Shown here: one piece after another, positions 23,740 through 32,118 of the stretch
Layout of the letters: every line of letters starts with the position of its first letter
Numbering within the stretch: position 1 is the stretch's first letter
Assembly: GCF_014650035.1 (NCBI RefSeq)
Contig: NZ_BMUE01000012.1
Location: 1 to 64,000, forward strand
Length of the DNA stretch: 64,000 nt
Direction of reading: 5' to 3'
Source of the DNA: Streptomyces lucensis JCM 4490
Lineage (GTDB): Bacteria > Actinomycetota > Actinomycetes > Streptomycetales > Streptomycetaceae
Program-made: the position numbers and the translations under genes
Notes under the pieces: model-generated
What the model was told of the DNA's origin: nothing
Database searches by the model: none
Seen by the model: only the letters and a program-made list of their open reading frames with translations

Positions 23740-25083
23740 ATGGTGGAGACCGCAGGCGGGGGGCCGGGCGACGGCACCGCCGAGGTGCTTGACCGTCCGC
23801 TGCCCGACGGCGTGCGCCGGCGCGTCGTGCAGATCGTCTCGGACGGCTTCGGCAGCCTGACGGTGACGGAACTGCCCGCCCAGCTGAGACAGTACGCCCG
23901 GTTCGCCCCCAATCGCCGGGCGAAGTTCGCCGGGAACGCGATGGCGGCGGCCCTGGAGACCGACGCCCTGTTCCGGCAGCGGATCGGGGAGAAGTTCAAG
24001 GAGGCGCAGCCGGAACTCGCCGGCGCCCTCGACTCCGGCTCCCCGCCTCCGGCCGCGGACCCGCTCGACGTGGCGGCCGCGGCCTACGTACTGCGCCCGG
24101 CGGGCTGGGTGAAGCTGGTCACCGCCGCCGGCGAGGAGGCCCAGCGGGCGGACGCCGAGCGGGCGGACGAGGAGAGCCGGGCCGAGCTGGAGCGGCTGCG
24201 CGCCGAACTGGCCCAGGCCCGCGACCACACCCGCGCCGAGACCGAACGGCTGCGCGCGGAGCTGGAGTCGGCGAAGCGGGAGACGGAGTCGCTGCACCGC
24301 AAGCTGCGGGCCGCGCTCAGCGACGTCAAGCGGGGCGAGGCCGCGCTGCGCAAGGCGCACGGCGAGACGGACGCCGTGCGCGCGGAGGCGCACGCGCAGG
24401 TGTCGGCCGCCGAGAGCGAGTCCCGGCGGCTCAGGACCCGCCTGGGCGAGGCCGAGGCGGCGCTGGAGGCCACCCGGCGGGCGACCCGCGAGGGCCGCAG
24501 CGTGGAGGACATGCGGGTGCGGCTGCTGCTCGACACCCTGCTCGACGCGACCCAGGGCCTCAGGCGCGAACTCGCCCTGCCGCCGGTGTCCGTGCGCCCG
24601 GCCGAGACCGTGGACGCGGTCGAACCGGGACGGATGACCCCGAAGGACATCGCGGCCCGTGCCCTGTCCGAGCACGACCCGGCCATCCTCGACCAGTTGC
24701 TCGCGCTGCCGCAGGCGCACCTGGTGGTCGACGGCTACAACGTGACCAAGACCGGTTATCCGCAGATGCCGCTGGAGAAGCAGCGGCTCCGGCTCCTCGG
24801 TCAGCTCTCGGCGCTCGCCGCGCAGACCGGCGCCGAGGTGACATGTGTCTTCGACGGCGCCGAACTGGCCGCGCCGGTGCTCCTCGCGCCGCCGCGCGGG
24901 GTGCGGGTGCTGTTCTCCAAGCCGGGGGTCACGGCCGACGAGCTGATCCGCCAGCTCGTGCGCGCGGAGCCGCCGGGCCGTCCGGTCATCGTCGCCTCCA
25001 CCGACCGCGAGGTGGCCGACGGGGTCGCCAGGGCGGGCGCCCGGCCCGTGGCCTCTGCGGTGCTTCTGAAGCGACTGTCCTGA
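23740..25083 (+). CDS. NYN/PIN-like RNase-domain protein with coiled coil
   Basis: 447 residues. The first 120 contain a helical domain (VRRRVVQIVSDGF, then QLRQYARFAPNRRAKFAG). Residues about 125-260 form a long charged coiled coil (ERLRAELAQARDHTRAETER style). The C-terminal 150 are an NYN (YacP-like) domain: LVVDGYNVTKTGYP supplies the first Asp, VTCVFDGAE and ADELIRQLV follow, then IVASTDREVADG with the last acidic residues. Such domains are metal-dependent RNases. Start ATG 23740 has only a weak site. It forms an apparent pair with the zinc-ribbon gene. RNA cleavage is inferred from the conserved acidic residues. Confidence 0.82.
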   Translation: MVETAGGGPGDGTAEVLDRPLPDGVRRRVVQIVSDGFGSLTVTELPAQLRQYARFAPNRRAKFAGNAMAAALETDALFRQRIGEKFKEAQPELAGALDSGSPPPAADPLDVAAAAYVLRPAGWVKLVTAAGEEAQRADAERADEESRAELERLRAELAQARDHTRAETERLRAELESAKRETESLHRKLRAALSDVKRGEAALRKAHGETDAVRAEAHAQVSAAESESRRLRTRLGEAEAALEATRRATREGRSVEDMRVRLLLDTLLDATQGLRRELALPPVSVRPAETVDAVEPGRMTPKDIAARALSEHDPAILDQLLALPQAHLVVDGYNVTKTGYPQMPLEKQRLRLLGQLSALAAQTGAEVTCVFDGAELAAPVLLAPPRGVRVLFSKPGVTADELIRQLVRAEPPGRPVIVASTDREVADGVARAGARPVASAVLLKRLS

Positions 25084-25294
25084 AAGTCCAACAGGCGTCG
25101 TAGATGCCCGAATTGGTCGCATCGTCACGCAGCGCAGCGTCAAGCGGATATCACTGCACGTGAGTTGTGTGCAAAGAATGCATTGCGGTGCCGGGTTTTT
25201 TGCCGCGAGGATTTGAATGATCACAACTGTGTCACTAGGGTCTGGGCTCGAACCTCCGAACGGGTGATCACTCACAAGAAGGAGATCGTCCCTC

Positions 25295-26329
25295 GTGGCG
25301 TCCCACCGTCGACCCAAGCAGCCGAGCCGCACGCGTGTCACCGTGCTGACCACCGCAGCCGCCGCTGCCGTCGCGCTGAGCGCGAACGCCGCCAACGCCG
25401 CGCCCACCGAGAAGCTGGGCAAGGACGAGGTCAAGGCGAAGGTCGACAAGCTCTACGAGCAGGCCGAGCAGGCCACCGAGAAGTACAACGGGGCCAAGGA
25501 GAAGCAGCACAAGCTGCAGAAGGAAATCTCCACCATCCAGGACAACGTCGCCCGCGGCCAGGAGGAGCTCAACAAGCTCCGCGACGGCCTCGGTTCGATG
25601 GCCACCGCCCAGTACCGCTCCGGTGGCATCGACCCCTCGGTCCAGCTCCTGCTCTCCTCGGACCCGGACGACTACCTCGACAAGGCCTCCACGCTCGACC
25701 AGTTGAGCGGCCAGCAGGTCGACGCGCTGAAGAAGATCCAGGACAAGCAGCGCGAACTCGCCCAGGAGCGGGCGGAGGCCACGGAGAAGCTCAAGGACCT
25801 CTCCTCCACGCGCACCCAGCTGGAGCACAAGAAGAAGGAGGTCCAGGGCAAGCTCGCAGAGGCGCAGAAGCTCCTCAACACCCTGACCGCCAAGGAGAAG
25901 GCGGAGATCGCCGCCAAGCAGCAGCGGGCCGACCGCTCCTCCTCCGACCGCGTGGACCTGGGCGACGCCCCGCCCGCCTCCAACCGCGCCTCGGCGGCCT
26001 TCTCCGCCGCCCAGAGCAAGATCGGCTCGCCCTACGTCTACGGCGCGACCGGCCCCTCCTCCTTCGACTGCTCGGGCCTGACCTCCTGGGCCTACGCCCA
26101 GGCCGGCGTGACCATACCGCGCACCTCCGAGGCGCAGGCGGGCACAGGCACCCGGATCTACAGCCAGAGCGACCTGAAGGTCGGCGACCTGGTCTTCTTC
26201 TACGGCGACCTCCACCATGTCGGCCTCTACGCCGGCAACGGCCAGGTGCTGCACGCCCCGCACACCGGCGCGGTGGTCCGTTACGAGGCCATCGGCAACA
26301 TGCCGTTCCAGTTCGGCGTCCGGGTCTGA
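25295..26329 (+). CDS. NlpC/P60 (C40) peptidoglycan endopeptidase, copy 1
   Basis: 344-residue secreted cell-wall hydrolase. The signal peptide covers about residues 1-36, with cleavage near ANAANAA. Residues 40-210 are a coiled coil (KVDKLYEQAEQATEKYNGAK onward), as in RipA-like enzymes, where it keeps the enzyme off or positions it. The NlpC/P60 domain follows: Cys259 in FDCSGL, His308 in HHVGLY and a polar third residue at His320. GTG 25295 follows AAGAAGGAGAT. The 211-bp upstream gap probably holds the promoter; I found no c-di-AMP riboswitch pattern there. The gene is paralogous with the next one. Confidence 0.94.
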   Translation: MASHRRPKQPSRTRVTVLTTAAAAAVALSANAANAAPTEKLGKDEVKAKVDKLYEQAEQATEKYNGAKEKQHKLQKEISTIQDNVARGQEELNKLRDGLGSMATAQYRSGGIDPSVQLLLSSDPDDYLDKASTLDQLSGQQVDALKKIQDKQRELAQERAEATEKLKDLSSTRTQLEHKKKEVQGKLAEAQKLLNTLTAKEKAEIAAKQQRADRSSSDRVDLGDAPPASNRASAAFSAAQSKIGSPYVYGATGPSSFDCSGLTSWAYAQAGVTIPRTSEAQAGTGTRIYSQSDLKVGDLVFFYGDLHHVGLYAGNGQVLHAPHTGAVVRYEAIGNMPFQFGVRV

Positions 26330-26405
26330 CGCCTCTGCCCCGGCGCCCCTGAAACGCACCCGGTGGCGCCCGAACGGGCGAATCCCCGGGACCCGCACTG
26401 ACTCC

Positions 26406-26441
26406 ACGCCCCGCCCTTGACCTGCGTCAGCGGCGGGGCGT
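26406..26441 (+). terminator. Candidate terminator after NlpC/P60 copy 1
   Basis: Arms acgccccgcc and ggcggggcgt (10 bp) with a 16-nt loop, about 75 nt after the stop. Confidence 0.5.
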
Positions 26442-26502
26442 CAGCGTGCGTTGACGCACCGGCGGTTGGTCCGGGTTCCCGCGCACGGCTACTGTCTGCC
26501 GC

Positions 26503-26547
26503 GTTTCCCCGGCGCCGGGGCCTCCCCGTCCCCGGCGCCGGGGAAAC
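26503..26547. repeat. Perfect 18-bp inverted repeat with self-palindromic arms
   Basis: gtttccccggcgccgggg and its exact complement are separated by 9 nt. Each arm also contains ccccggcgccgggg, itself a perfect 14-bp palindrome, so either one long hairpin or two small ones can form. It lies 29 nt before the start of NlpC/P60 copy 2, inside the likely 5' leader or promoter. Confidence 0.8.
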
Positions 26548-26576
26548 GGTCTCCGTCCGCCAGCAGAAGGACTGCC

Positions 26577-27587
26577 GTGGGGTCCCATCGCCGTCTCGCA
26601 CCGTCCGGATTCGACCGGGGCGCCGCCGCCCTGTGCGTGCTGTCCGCCGCGGCCGCCGCACTCGGCGCCGTACCGGCGCAGGCAGCACCGCACGGTGGCA
26701 CCCGTGCCGAGGTGGACCGGCTCTACGAGGAGGCCGAGCGGGCGACCCAGGCCTTCGACAAGGCCGCGGAGCGGGCGGGCGCCCTGCGCCGCCAGGTACG
26801 GGACGCCCAGGACCGCATCGCCCGGCAGCAGCAGCGCGTCAACACCCTGCGCGAACACCTCGGTTCGCTCGCCGGCGCCCAGTACCGCTCCGGCGGCGTC
26901 GACCCGGCCGTCGCCCTGCTCTTCGCCGACGACCCCGACGACTACCTGGACAAGGCCGCCACCCTCGACCGCATCGGCACCCGGCAGGCCGGCCAGCTCC
27001 GGGAGCTGCGGTCCGCGCTGCGCGAGCTGGCCCAGGAGCGCGCGGAGGCGACCGGCAAGCTCGCCGAACTGGACCGCAGCCGCAAGGCCGTCGCCACCCA
27101 CAAGCGCACGGTGGTGAAGAAGCTCGCCGCGGCCCGGCGGCTGCTCGACTCCCTGCCCCCAGCGGACCGCGCCGCCTACGGCCGGGCCTCCCGGGGCAGC
27201 CGCGTCGACCTGCCCGACCCGGCCGGATCCCTCGTCGCCGGCGGCCGCGCCGCAGCGGCCCTGGCCGCCGCCCGCTCCGCCCTCGGCCGCCCCTACGTGT
27301 GGGGCGCCAACGGACCCTCCGGCTTCGACTGCTCGGGCCTGATGCAGTGGTCGTACGCGCACGCGGGCATCCACCTGCCGCGCACCTCGCAGGAGCAGCG
27401 CCTCGCCGGCCGGCGGGTGCCGCTCTCCCAGGCCCGCCCCGGCGACCTGGTCGTCTACCGCTCCGACGCCAGCCACGTGGCCATGTACGCCGGCAACGGC
27501 CAGGTCATCCACGCGCCCTACCCCGGCGCTCCGGTGCGCTACGACCCGGTCGGCATGATGCCCGTCTCCTCGGTCACCAGACCCTGA
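26577..27587 (+). CDS. NlpC/P60 (C40) peptidoglycan endopeptidase, copy 2
   Basis: 336-residue secreted paralogue of the preceding gene, with the same plan: signal peptide ending near PAQAAP, coiled coil with the shared AQYRSGG and DDPDDYLDKA blocks, then the catalytic domain with FDCSGLMQWSY (Cys) and SHVAMYAGNGQVIHAPY (His). The active-site His is preceded by Ser rather than His. GTG 26577 has AGAAGGA upstream; the longer frame starting at 26451 has no ribosome site and would place 42 odd residues before the signal. The pair arose by tandem duplication, and copy 2 has a distinctive hairpin leader, so the two are likely regulated differently. Confidence 0.93.
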   Translation: MGSHRRLAPSGFDRGAAALCVLSAAAAALGAVPAQAAPHGGTRAEVDRLYEEAERATQAFDKAAERAGALRRQVRDAQDRIARQQQRVNTLREHLGSLAGAQYRSGGVDPAVALLFADDPDDYLDKAATLDRIGTRQAGQLRELRSALRELAQERAEATGKLAELDRSRKAVATHKRTVVKKLAAARRLLDSLPPADRAAYGRASRGSRVDLPDPAGSLVAGGRAAAALAAARSALGRPYVWGANGPSGFDCSGLMQWSYAHAGIHLPRTSQEQRLAGRRVPLSQARPGDLVVYRSDASHVAMYAGNGQVIHAPYPGAPVRYDPVGMMPVSSVTRP

Positions 27588-27602
27588 GCGCCCCGCGCGC
27601 CG

Positions 27603-27608
27603 TACGAT
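27603..27608 (+). promoter_or_regulatory. Candidate -10 box of a leaderless mRNA
   Basis: TACGAT lies 6 nt before the GTG at 27615, with no ribosome site between. Confidence 0.35.
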
Positions 27609-27614
27609 CGGAAA

Positions 27615-28802
27615 GTGGCTGGTCGCGGACGGGTGTGGCGGATCGGAGCCGCAGGGCTCTGCCTGCTGCTGCCCCTGACGGGGTGCGGCGGGCGCACGGC
27701 GGCCGACTCCGCCCGCGCCGAGGTGCAGCACGTGCTCGACCGGCGCGCCGCGGCCCTCGTCGCCCATGACGCGAGCGCGTACGGCGAGACCGGCACCCGT
27801 GCCGAGTACGCCCGGCTGCGCGCCCTGCCGCTGGCCTCCTGGAGCTACCGGGTCACCGGCGTGCACCGCACCTCCTCCGGCGCCACCGCCGACGCCGACC
27901 TGCGCTACCGCGTCGCCGGCTACGACCGGGCCCCGGTCGACGTCCGGCGCACCCTCACCCTCGGCCGCGGCGCCGGCGGGGCCTGGTACGTCACAGCGGA
28001 CAGGCCCGCCCGGCGGGCCGGGCAGCAGTTGTGGGACCAGGGCACGGTGACCGCCGTCGAGGGCGCGCGCAGCCTGGTCCTCGGCACCGGCCGGCCGCGG
28101 GCCGAGCTGCGGGCCTTCGCCAGGATGGCCGACCGGGCGGCCCCGGCCGTCTCGCACGAGTGGGGCACGGACTGGAGCGGGCGGGTCGTGGTCCTCGTAC
28201 CGCGGTCCCTGGCGGGCATGGCCGGCCTGCTCGGCTCGCCCGCGTCCGACTATCGCGGGATCGCGGCCGTCACCACCGGCGAGGCGGGGGGCTCCGGCCG
28301 GACGCCCGCGGACCGGGTGGTCGTCAACCCGGAGGCGTACGCCGGGCTCGGGGACGTCGGCAAGCAGGTCGTGCTCACCCACGAGACCACCCACGTGGCC
28401 ACGCGCGCCCACACCACCGCCGCCACCCCGCTGTGGCTCTCCGAGGGCTACGCCGACTGGATCGGCTACCTCGGCGCCGGCCGCGCGCCGAGGGCGATCG
28501 CGCCCGAACTCGCCCGCGCCGTCCAGGACGGCCGGGCGCCCGGCGCGCTCCCCGGCGACAAGGACTTCGGCTTCACCGGCGACCCCACCGAGCTGGCGCA
28601 GGCCTACGAGAGCGGCTGGCTGGCCTGCCGGATGATCGCCGACGACTGGGGCGCGGCCCGGCTCGGCGCCTTCTACCGGGCCGTCGGCGCCCACGGCAAG
28701 CGGCCGGGCGCGGTCGAGCAGGCGCTGCGCAAGGTGCTCGGCACGACGCCGCAGCGGTTCACCGCGCGCTGGCGGGACTACGTCACGAAGCGGCTCGGCT
28801 GA
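27615..28802 (+). CDS. HExxH metallopeptidase-like lipoprotein
   Basis: 395-residue exported lipoprotein: hydrophobic GAAGLCLLLPL and lipobox LTGC. The N-terminal region (EVQHVLDRRAAALVAHDASAY) resembles a nuclear-transport-factor-2-like domain. In the second half, LTHETTHVATRA gives His-Glu-x-x-His and WLSEGYADWIGY a downstream Glu, the gluzincin (M1-like) pattern of zinc ligands. Peptidase activity is inferred; no substrate is known. It lies 27 nt after the NlpC/P60 gene and is probably leaderless. Its last 20 nt overlap the 3' end of the convergent PadR gene. Confidence 0.8.
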   Translation: MAGRGRVWRIGAAGLCLLLPLTGCGGRTAADSARAEVQHVLDRRAAALVAHDASAYGETGTRAEYARLRALPLASWSYRVTGVHRTSSGATADADLRYRVAGYDRAPVDVRRTLTLGRGAGGAWYVTADRPARRAGQQLWDQGTVTAVEGARSLVLGTGRPRAELRAFARMADRAAPAVSHEWGTDWSGRVVVLVPRSLAGMAGLLGSPASDYRGIAAVTTGEAGGSGRTPADRVVVNPEAYAGLGDVGKQVVLTHETTHVATRAHTTAATPLWLSEGYADWIGYLGAGRAPRAIAPELARAVQDGRAPGALPGDKDFGFTGDPTELAQAYESGWLACRMIADDWGAARLGAFYRAVGAHGKRPGAVEQALRKVLGTTPQRFTARWRDYVTKRLG

Positions 28803-29316
28803 GCGTGTCGATCGCCGCGGTCAGCCATTCCCGCTCGGCCCGCCCGGTGGCCCGGGCGACCCGCAGCATGCCCTCCCGGAACATGTCCCCGGCCTGCTCG
28901 GCACGGACCGGCTCGCCCTTGCGGTAGAAGAAGCTCGCCGGGGCCTGGAGGAAGTCCAGGCGGCGGCGGAGCACGGCGGCCTGCTCGGCGGGGTCGTCGA
29001 GGTGGCGCAGGAACGAGAGCACCGTGTTGAAGCGGACCTGGTCGGTGATCTCCGCCGGCTTGGGGGTGCGCAGCCGTCTCATCAGCTCCGCGCGTCCCTC
29101 CTCGGTCAGGGACAGCACCCGGCGCGGTGCCGCGCTCGCGCCCTCCTCGGTGCGCTGGTCCAGCAGCCCGGCGGCCACCAGCCGGTTGATGGCCGGGTAC
29201 AGGGCGCCGTCGCTGACCGGGCGGACGTGCCCGCTCAGCGCCGTGATCCGCTCCTTCAGCTCGTAACCGTGCAGCGGTTCCTCGGCCAGGAAGCCCAGAA
29301 TCGACAGCTCCAGCAC
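28783..29316 (-). CDS. PadR-family transcriptional regulator
   Basis: 177 residues. The winged helix is at the N-terminus: LELSILGFLAEEPLHGYELKE, then VSDGALYPAINRLVAAGLL, the standard PadR layout. The C-terminal Vir-type helical domain handles dimerisation. ATG 29316 has AAGGAGGATC upstream. It is divergent from a MATE efflux gene, and the 89-bp gap has a perfect 18-bp inverted repeat that is the obvious operator. The likely model is repression of the pump and itself, relieved by a pump substrate. The 3' end overlaps the convergent lipoprotein gene. Confidence 0.93.
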   Translation of the reverse strand: MLELSILGFLAEEPLHGYELKERITALSGHVRPVSDGALYPAINRLVAAGLLDQRTEEGASAAPRRVLSLTEEGRAELMRRLRTPKPAEITDQVRFNTVLSFLRHLDDPAEQAAVLRRRLDFLQAPASFFYRKGEPVRAEQAGDMFREGMLRVARATGRAEREWLTAAIDTLSRAAS

Positions 29317-29355
29317 GCGGGATCCTCCTTGCAGCGGGCGGGGAACACATGCTAG

Positions 29356-29396
29356 CTCTTATCGAGCTACCTCTAAACGAGGTAGCTCGATAAGAG
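29356..29396. promoter_or_regulatory. PadR operator: perfect 18-bp inverted repeat
   Basis: ctcttatcgagctacctc and its exact complement are separated by TAAAC. The site lies between padR (starts 29316) and the MATE gene (starts 29406) and ends where the MATE ribosome site begins, so a bound dimer would block both transcripts. Confidence 0.85.
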
Positions 29397-29405
29397 GGGG
29401 TTCCC

Positions 29406-30740
29406 TTGGACGCGCACCGCAGGCAGCTCGTCTCGCTCGCCCACCCGGTCTACTTCTCGCTCCTCGCCTCCGTCGCCGCGGGGATCATCAACACCGTCTG
29501 GGTCTCCCGGCTCGGCGGCGCCGCCGTCGCCGCCGTGGCCGTCGCGACCAGCACCGAGAACGTCCTGCTCGGCGTCGCGCTGGTCTTCGCCTCCGGCACC
29601 ACCGTGCTGGTCGCGCACGCCCGGGGCGCCCGTGACCCCGCAGCGGTGCGCGCCGCGGTGCGCGGCGGGGTCGCGCTGTGCGCCCTGGTCGCCCCCGCGG
29701 TCGCGGCCGGCGGCCTCCTGCTGCGCGAGCCGCTGGCCGGTCTGGTGCTCGGCGGTGCCGGGGACACCGCCGCACGCCTGGCCACCGGCTACTTCGCGAT
29801 CTCCCTGCCGGGCATGGCCGTCTTCTTCGCCCAGCAGCTCGTCGACGGCATCCTCAAGGGCGCCGGCGACACCCGCACCCCGTTGCGGCTCGCCCTGCTG
29901 GCCAACGGGCTGATCCTGCTGTGCGACCCCGTCCTGATCCACCGCTACGGCGTCCGCGGCGCCGCCGCCTCCACCGTGCTGTGCCGCTGCGTCGCCCTGG
30001 CGGCGGGCCTGCGCGCCCTGCGCCGCGACCCCCTGGTGCGCTCGGCAGCCCGGGCCGGTGCCGCCGGACCCCTCCCCGCCGCCCTGCGCCGCACCCTCAC
30101 CACCGGGCTGCCCATGTCCGCCGACTTCACCGTGCGCCAGGGCGGGTCGCTGGTCCTCGTCGCGATCGTGGCCCGGCTCGGCGTGACCGCGGTGGCCGCC
30201 TACTCGATCGCCTACAAGGTCATGTACGTCGCCACCATGGCCTTCTACGCGGTCCGGCAGGCCGCCGCGATCCACACCGCGCACACGCGGGGCGCGGGCG
30301 AGGACGCGCGACGGGAGATCGGCCGGGAGGCGGTGCTGGTCTCCGGGACGCTGGGCCTCGCGGCCGCCGTCCTGTTCGCCGCCACGGGTCCGTGGATCAT
30401 GGCCGCCTTCGGCGCCGGACCCGAAGTCGCGCGCCAGGGCGTGCTGTTCCTGCGCTGCACGGGCCCCTTCCTGCTGCTGACGGCCTGCTTCATCGCGCTC
30501 GGCGGGGTCTTCGAGGGCAGCGGGGGAGCGCCCGTCCTCCTCCGGGTCACCGTGCTCGGCACCACCGTCCAGCTGCCCCTGGCGTACGCCCTCACCGGCC
30601 TCGGCCTGCCCGGCGTCTGCCTGGCGCTCGCCCTGTCGATGGCGGTGCAGTGCGCGACCGTGGCGGCGCTGCTGCGGCGGCGGGTGCCGGGGCAGGCCGG
30701 GACCAAGGACCTCGGGGACCTTCCGGCCCGGACCGGATGA
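29406..30740 (+). CDS. MATE-family multidrug efflux transporter
   Basis: 444-residue integral membrane protein with about 12 helices in two related halves, DinF/NorM-like. Typical are VYFSLLASVAAGIINTVW in helix 1 and GMAVFFAQQLVDGILKGAGDTRTPL in the middle. MATE pumps export cationic or polar drugs using H+ or Na+. TTG 29406 follows GAGGGGG at 5 nt. Divergent from padR and expected to be under its control. Its stop is 1 nt from the stop of the convergent GT87 gene, leaving no room for a terminator. Confidence 0.92.
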   Translation: MDAHRRQLVSLAHPVYFSLLASVAAGIINTVWVSRLGGAAVAAVAVATSTENVLLGVALVFASGTTVLVAHARGARDPAAVRAAVRGGVALCALVAPAVAAGGLLLREPLAGLVLGGAGDTAARLATGYFAISLPGMAVFFAQQLVDGILKGAGDTRTPLRLALLANGLILLCDPVLIHRYGVRGAAASTVLCRCVALAAGLRALRRDPLVRSAARAGAAGPLPAALRRTLTTGLPMSADFTVRQGGSLVLVAIVARLGVTAVAAYSIAYKVMYVATMAFYAVRQAAAIHTAHTRGAGEDARREIGREAVLVSGTLGLAAAVLFAATGPWIMAAFGAGPEVARQGVLFLRCTGPFLLLTACFIALGGVFEGSGGAPVLLRVTVLGTTVQLPLAYALTGLGLPGVCLALALSMAVQCATVAALLRRRVPGQAGTKDLGDLPARTG

Positions 30741-30741
30741 G

Positions 30742-31977
30742 TCAGCCGGAGACGGGGGTCTCCTCGGCGTGGCTCGGCCGCGGCGGCAGCGGGGCGGCCG
30801 GGGCCGGGGGAACGGTCGAACGCCACAGCCGGCGGGCCGCGGTGAGCGCGGCGGCGACCAGCAGGCCGTTGCGCAGCGCCAGCAGGGTGACGCCGTACCA
30901 GTCGCTCAGCACCACGTGCAGGAAGCCGAGCGGGAACTCCAGGACCGTCACGAAGGACGCGAGCACCACCATCAGGGCCGGCGCCCCCATGCGGCTCGCC
31001 CGGTGGGACACGCAGACGGAGGCCAGCCCGACCAGCCACACCAGGTACTGCGGGCTGAGGACCCGGCTGGTGACCGTGAACAGCAGCACGGCGGTGAAGG
31101 CCGCGTCGGCGAGGGTGTGCGGCGCGTGGCGGGTCGTCCGCAGCCGCCACAGCACCAGCCAGCCGAACGCGGCCGCGGTCAGCGCCAGCGCCGCCCCGCT
31201 GACCTCCGCGACCCGCGGGCCGAGGAACTCCATCGACCCGTAGTTCAGCAGCACCTCGCCGTCCCAGCCGAAGTGCCGGCCCACGTGGAAGACCAGGGAC
31301 CCCAGCGACTCCACCTCGGTGCCGCGGTCCCGCTGGAACGTCAGGAAGGCGAAGGCGCCCGGCATGGTCACCGCGAACAGCGCCACGACGCCCGCCGCGG
31401 TCACCGCCGCGGCCCGCCACGCCTCCCGTCGCACGGCGCCGGCCAGCAGCAGCGCGGGCCACACCTTCAGCAGGGCCCCGAAGGCCGTCAGGGCGCCCAT
31501 CAGCCGCGGGCGCCGGGCCCCGGCGAGCAGGGCGGCCACGGCCACCGCGGTCACCATCACGTCATAGCGGGCGTACGCCGTCGGCCCGAGCAGCGGCACC
31601 CCCGCCACCCACACCCACGCCCCGCCCCGGGACCGGCCGGCGCGACCGCCCGCGTACAGCAGCGAGGCCAGCACGGCCAGGTCCGCGAGGAACGCCAGCA
31701 CGAAGAAGGCGTGCGCGTAGGACAGGAACGGCAGGACGGCGGGGGCGAGGACCGGGAGGGCGCCGGCGGGCGGGTACTGCCAGGTGACGTCGTCCAGCGG
31801 GAACGTTCCCCGAAGCAGCTCCTCGTACCAGCCCCGGTAGGTCACCGACACGTCGGCGGTGACGTCCGGACCGGGGAAGACGAACACCCCGAAGACGAAC
31901 AGCAGCAGGGCCACGCGGGTGACGGCCCAGGTCGCGAGCAGCGGGGCCGGGGACCGCCGGGCGGCCTTCGTCTCCAC
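30742..31977 (-). CDS. GT87 (DUF2029) polyprenol-phosphate-mannose-type transferase
   Basis: 411-residue multi-pass membrane protein, about ten helices, resembling actinobacterial alpha-mannosyltransferases that use polyprenyl-phosphate-mannose on the outer face. The first loop holds the acidic region (PGPDVTADVSVTYRGWYEELLRG), and LGPTAYARYDVMVTAVA and SPQYLVWLVGL are family-like. GTG 31977 has ACAGGGGAT upstream. The reading frame stays open far beyond it, but that stretch lies opposite the next gene and is a shadow. The PimB-like glycosyltransferase is transcribed divergently, which suggests a shared role in phosphatidylinositol mannoside or lipoglycan synthesis. Confidence 0.85.
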   Translation of the reverse strand: METKAARRSPAPLLATWAVTRVALLLFVFGVFVFPGPDVTADVSVTYRGWYEELLRGTFPLDDVTWQYPPAGALPVLAPAVLPFLSYAHAFFVLAFLADLAVLASLLYAGGRAGRSRGGAWVWVAGVPLLGPTAYARYDVMVTAVAVAALLAGARRPRLMGALTAFGALLKVWPALLLAGAVRREAWRAAAVTAAGVVALFAVTMPGAFAFLTFQRDRGTEVESLGSLVFHVGRHFGWDGEVLLNYGSMEFLGPRVAEVSGAALALTAAAFGWLVLWRLRTTRHAPHTLADAAFTAVLLFTVTSRVLSPQYLVWLVGLASVCVSHRASRMGAPALMVVLASFVTVLEFPLGFLHVVLSDWYGVTLLALRNGLLVAAALTAARRLWRSTVPPAPAAPLPPRPSHAEETPVSG

Positions 31978-32104
31978 ATGATCCCCTGTCGTCCGGTGCC
32001 CGCTGCGGCTGCCCGCCGTTCGATTACGCCCGCCCATGATGGCGCGCGTACCTGTGCGCCTGCCACAGCCCCGGCCGCGTGGGGGGCGCCAGGGGCCGGT
32101 TCGG

Positions 32105-32110
32105 TAGGGT
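32105..32110 (+). promoter_or_regulatory. Candidate -10 box of a leaderless mRNA (glycosyltransferase)
   Basis: TAGGGT lies 8 nt before ATG 32119; no Shine-Dalgarno sequence is seen. Confidence 0.4.
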
Positions 32111-32118
32111 CGGCGGCG

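Noticed and set aside
25084-25294. c-di-AMP (ydaO-type) riboswitch before NlpC/P60 copy 1
   Set aside because: Such switches control wall hydrolases in Streptomyces, so I looked for the conserved blocks, but none could be matched in this 211-bp gap.
26427-28694. 755-codon minus-strand frame
   Set aside because: Antisense to NlpC/P60 copy 2 and the metallopeptidase gene; composition is shadow-like.
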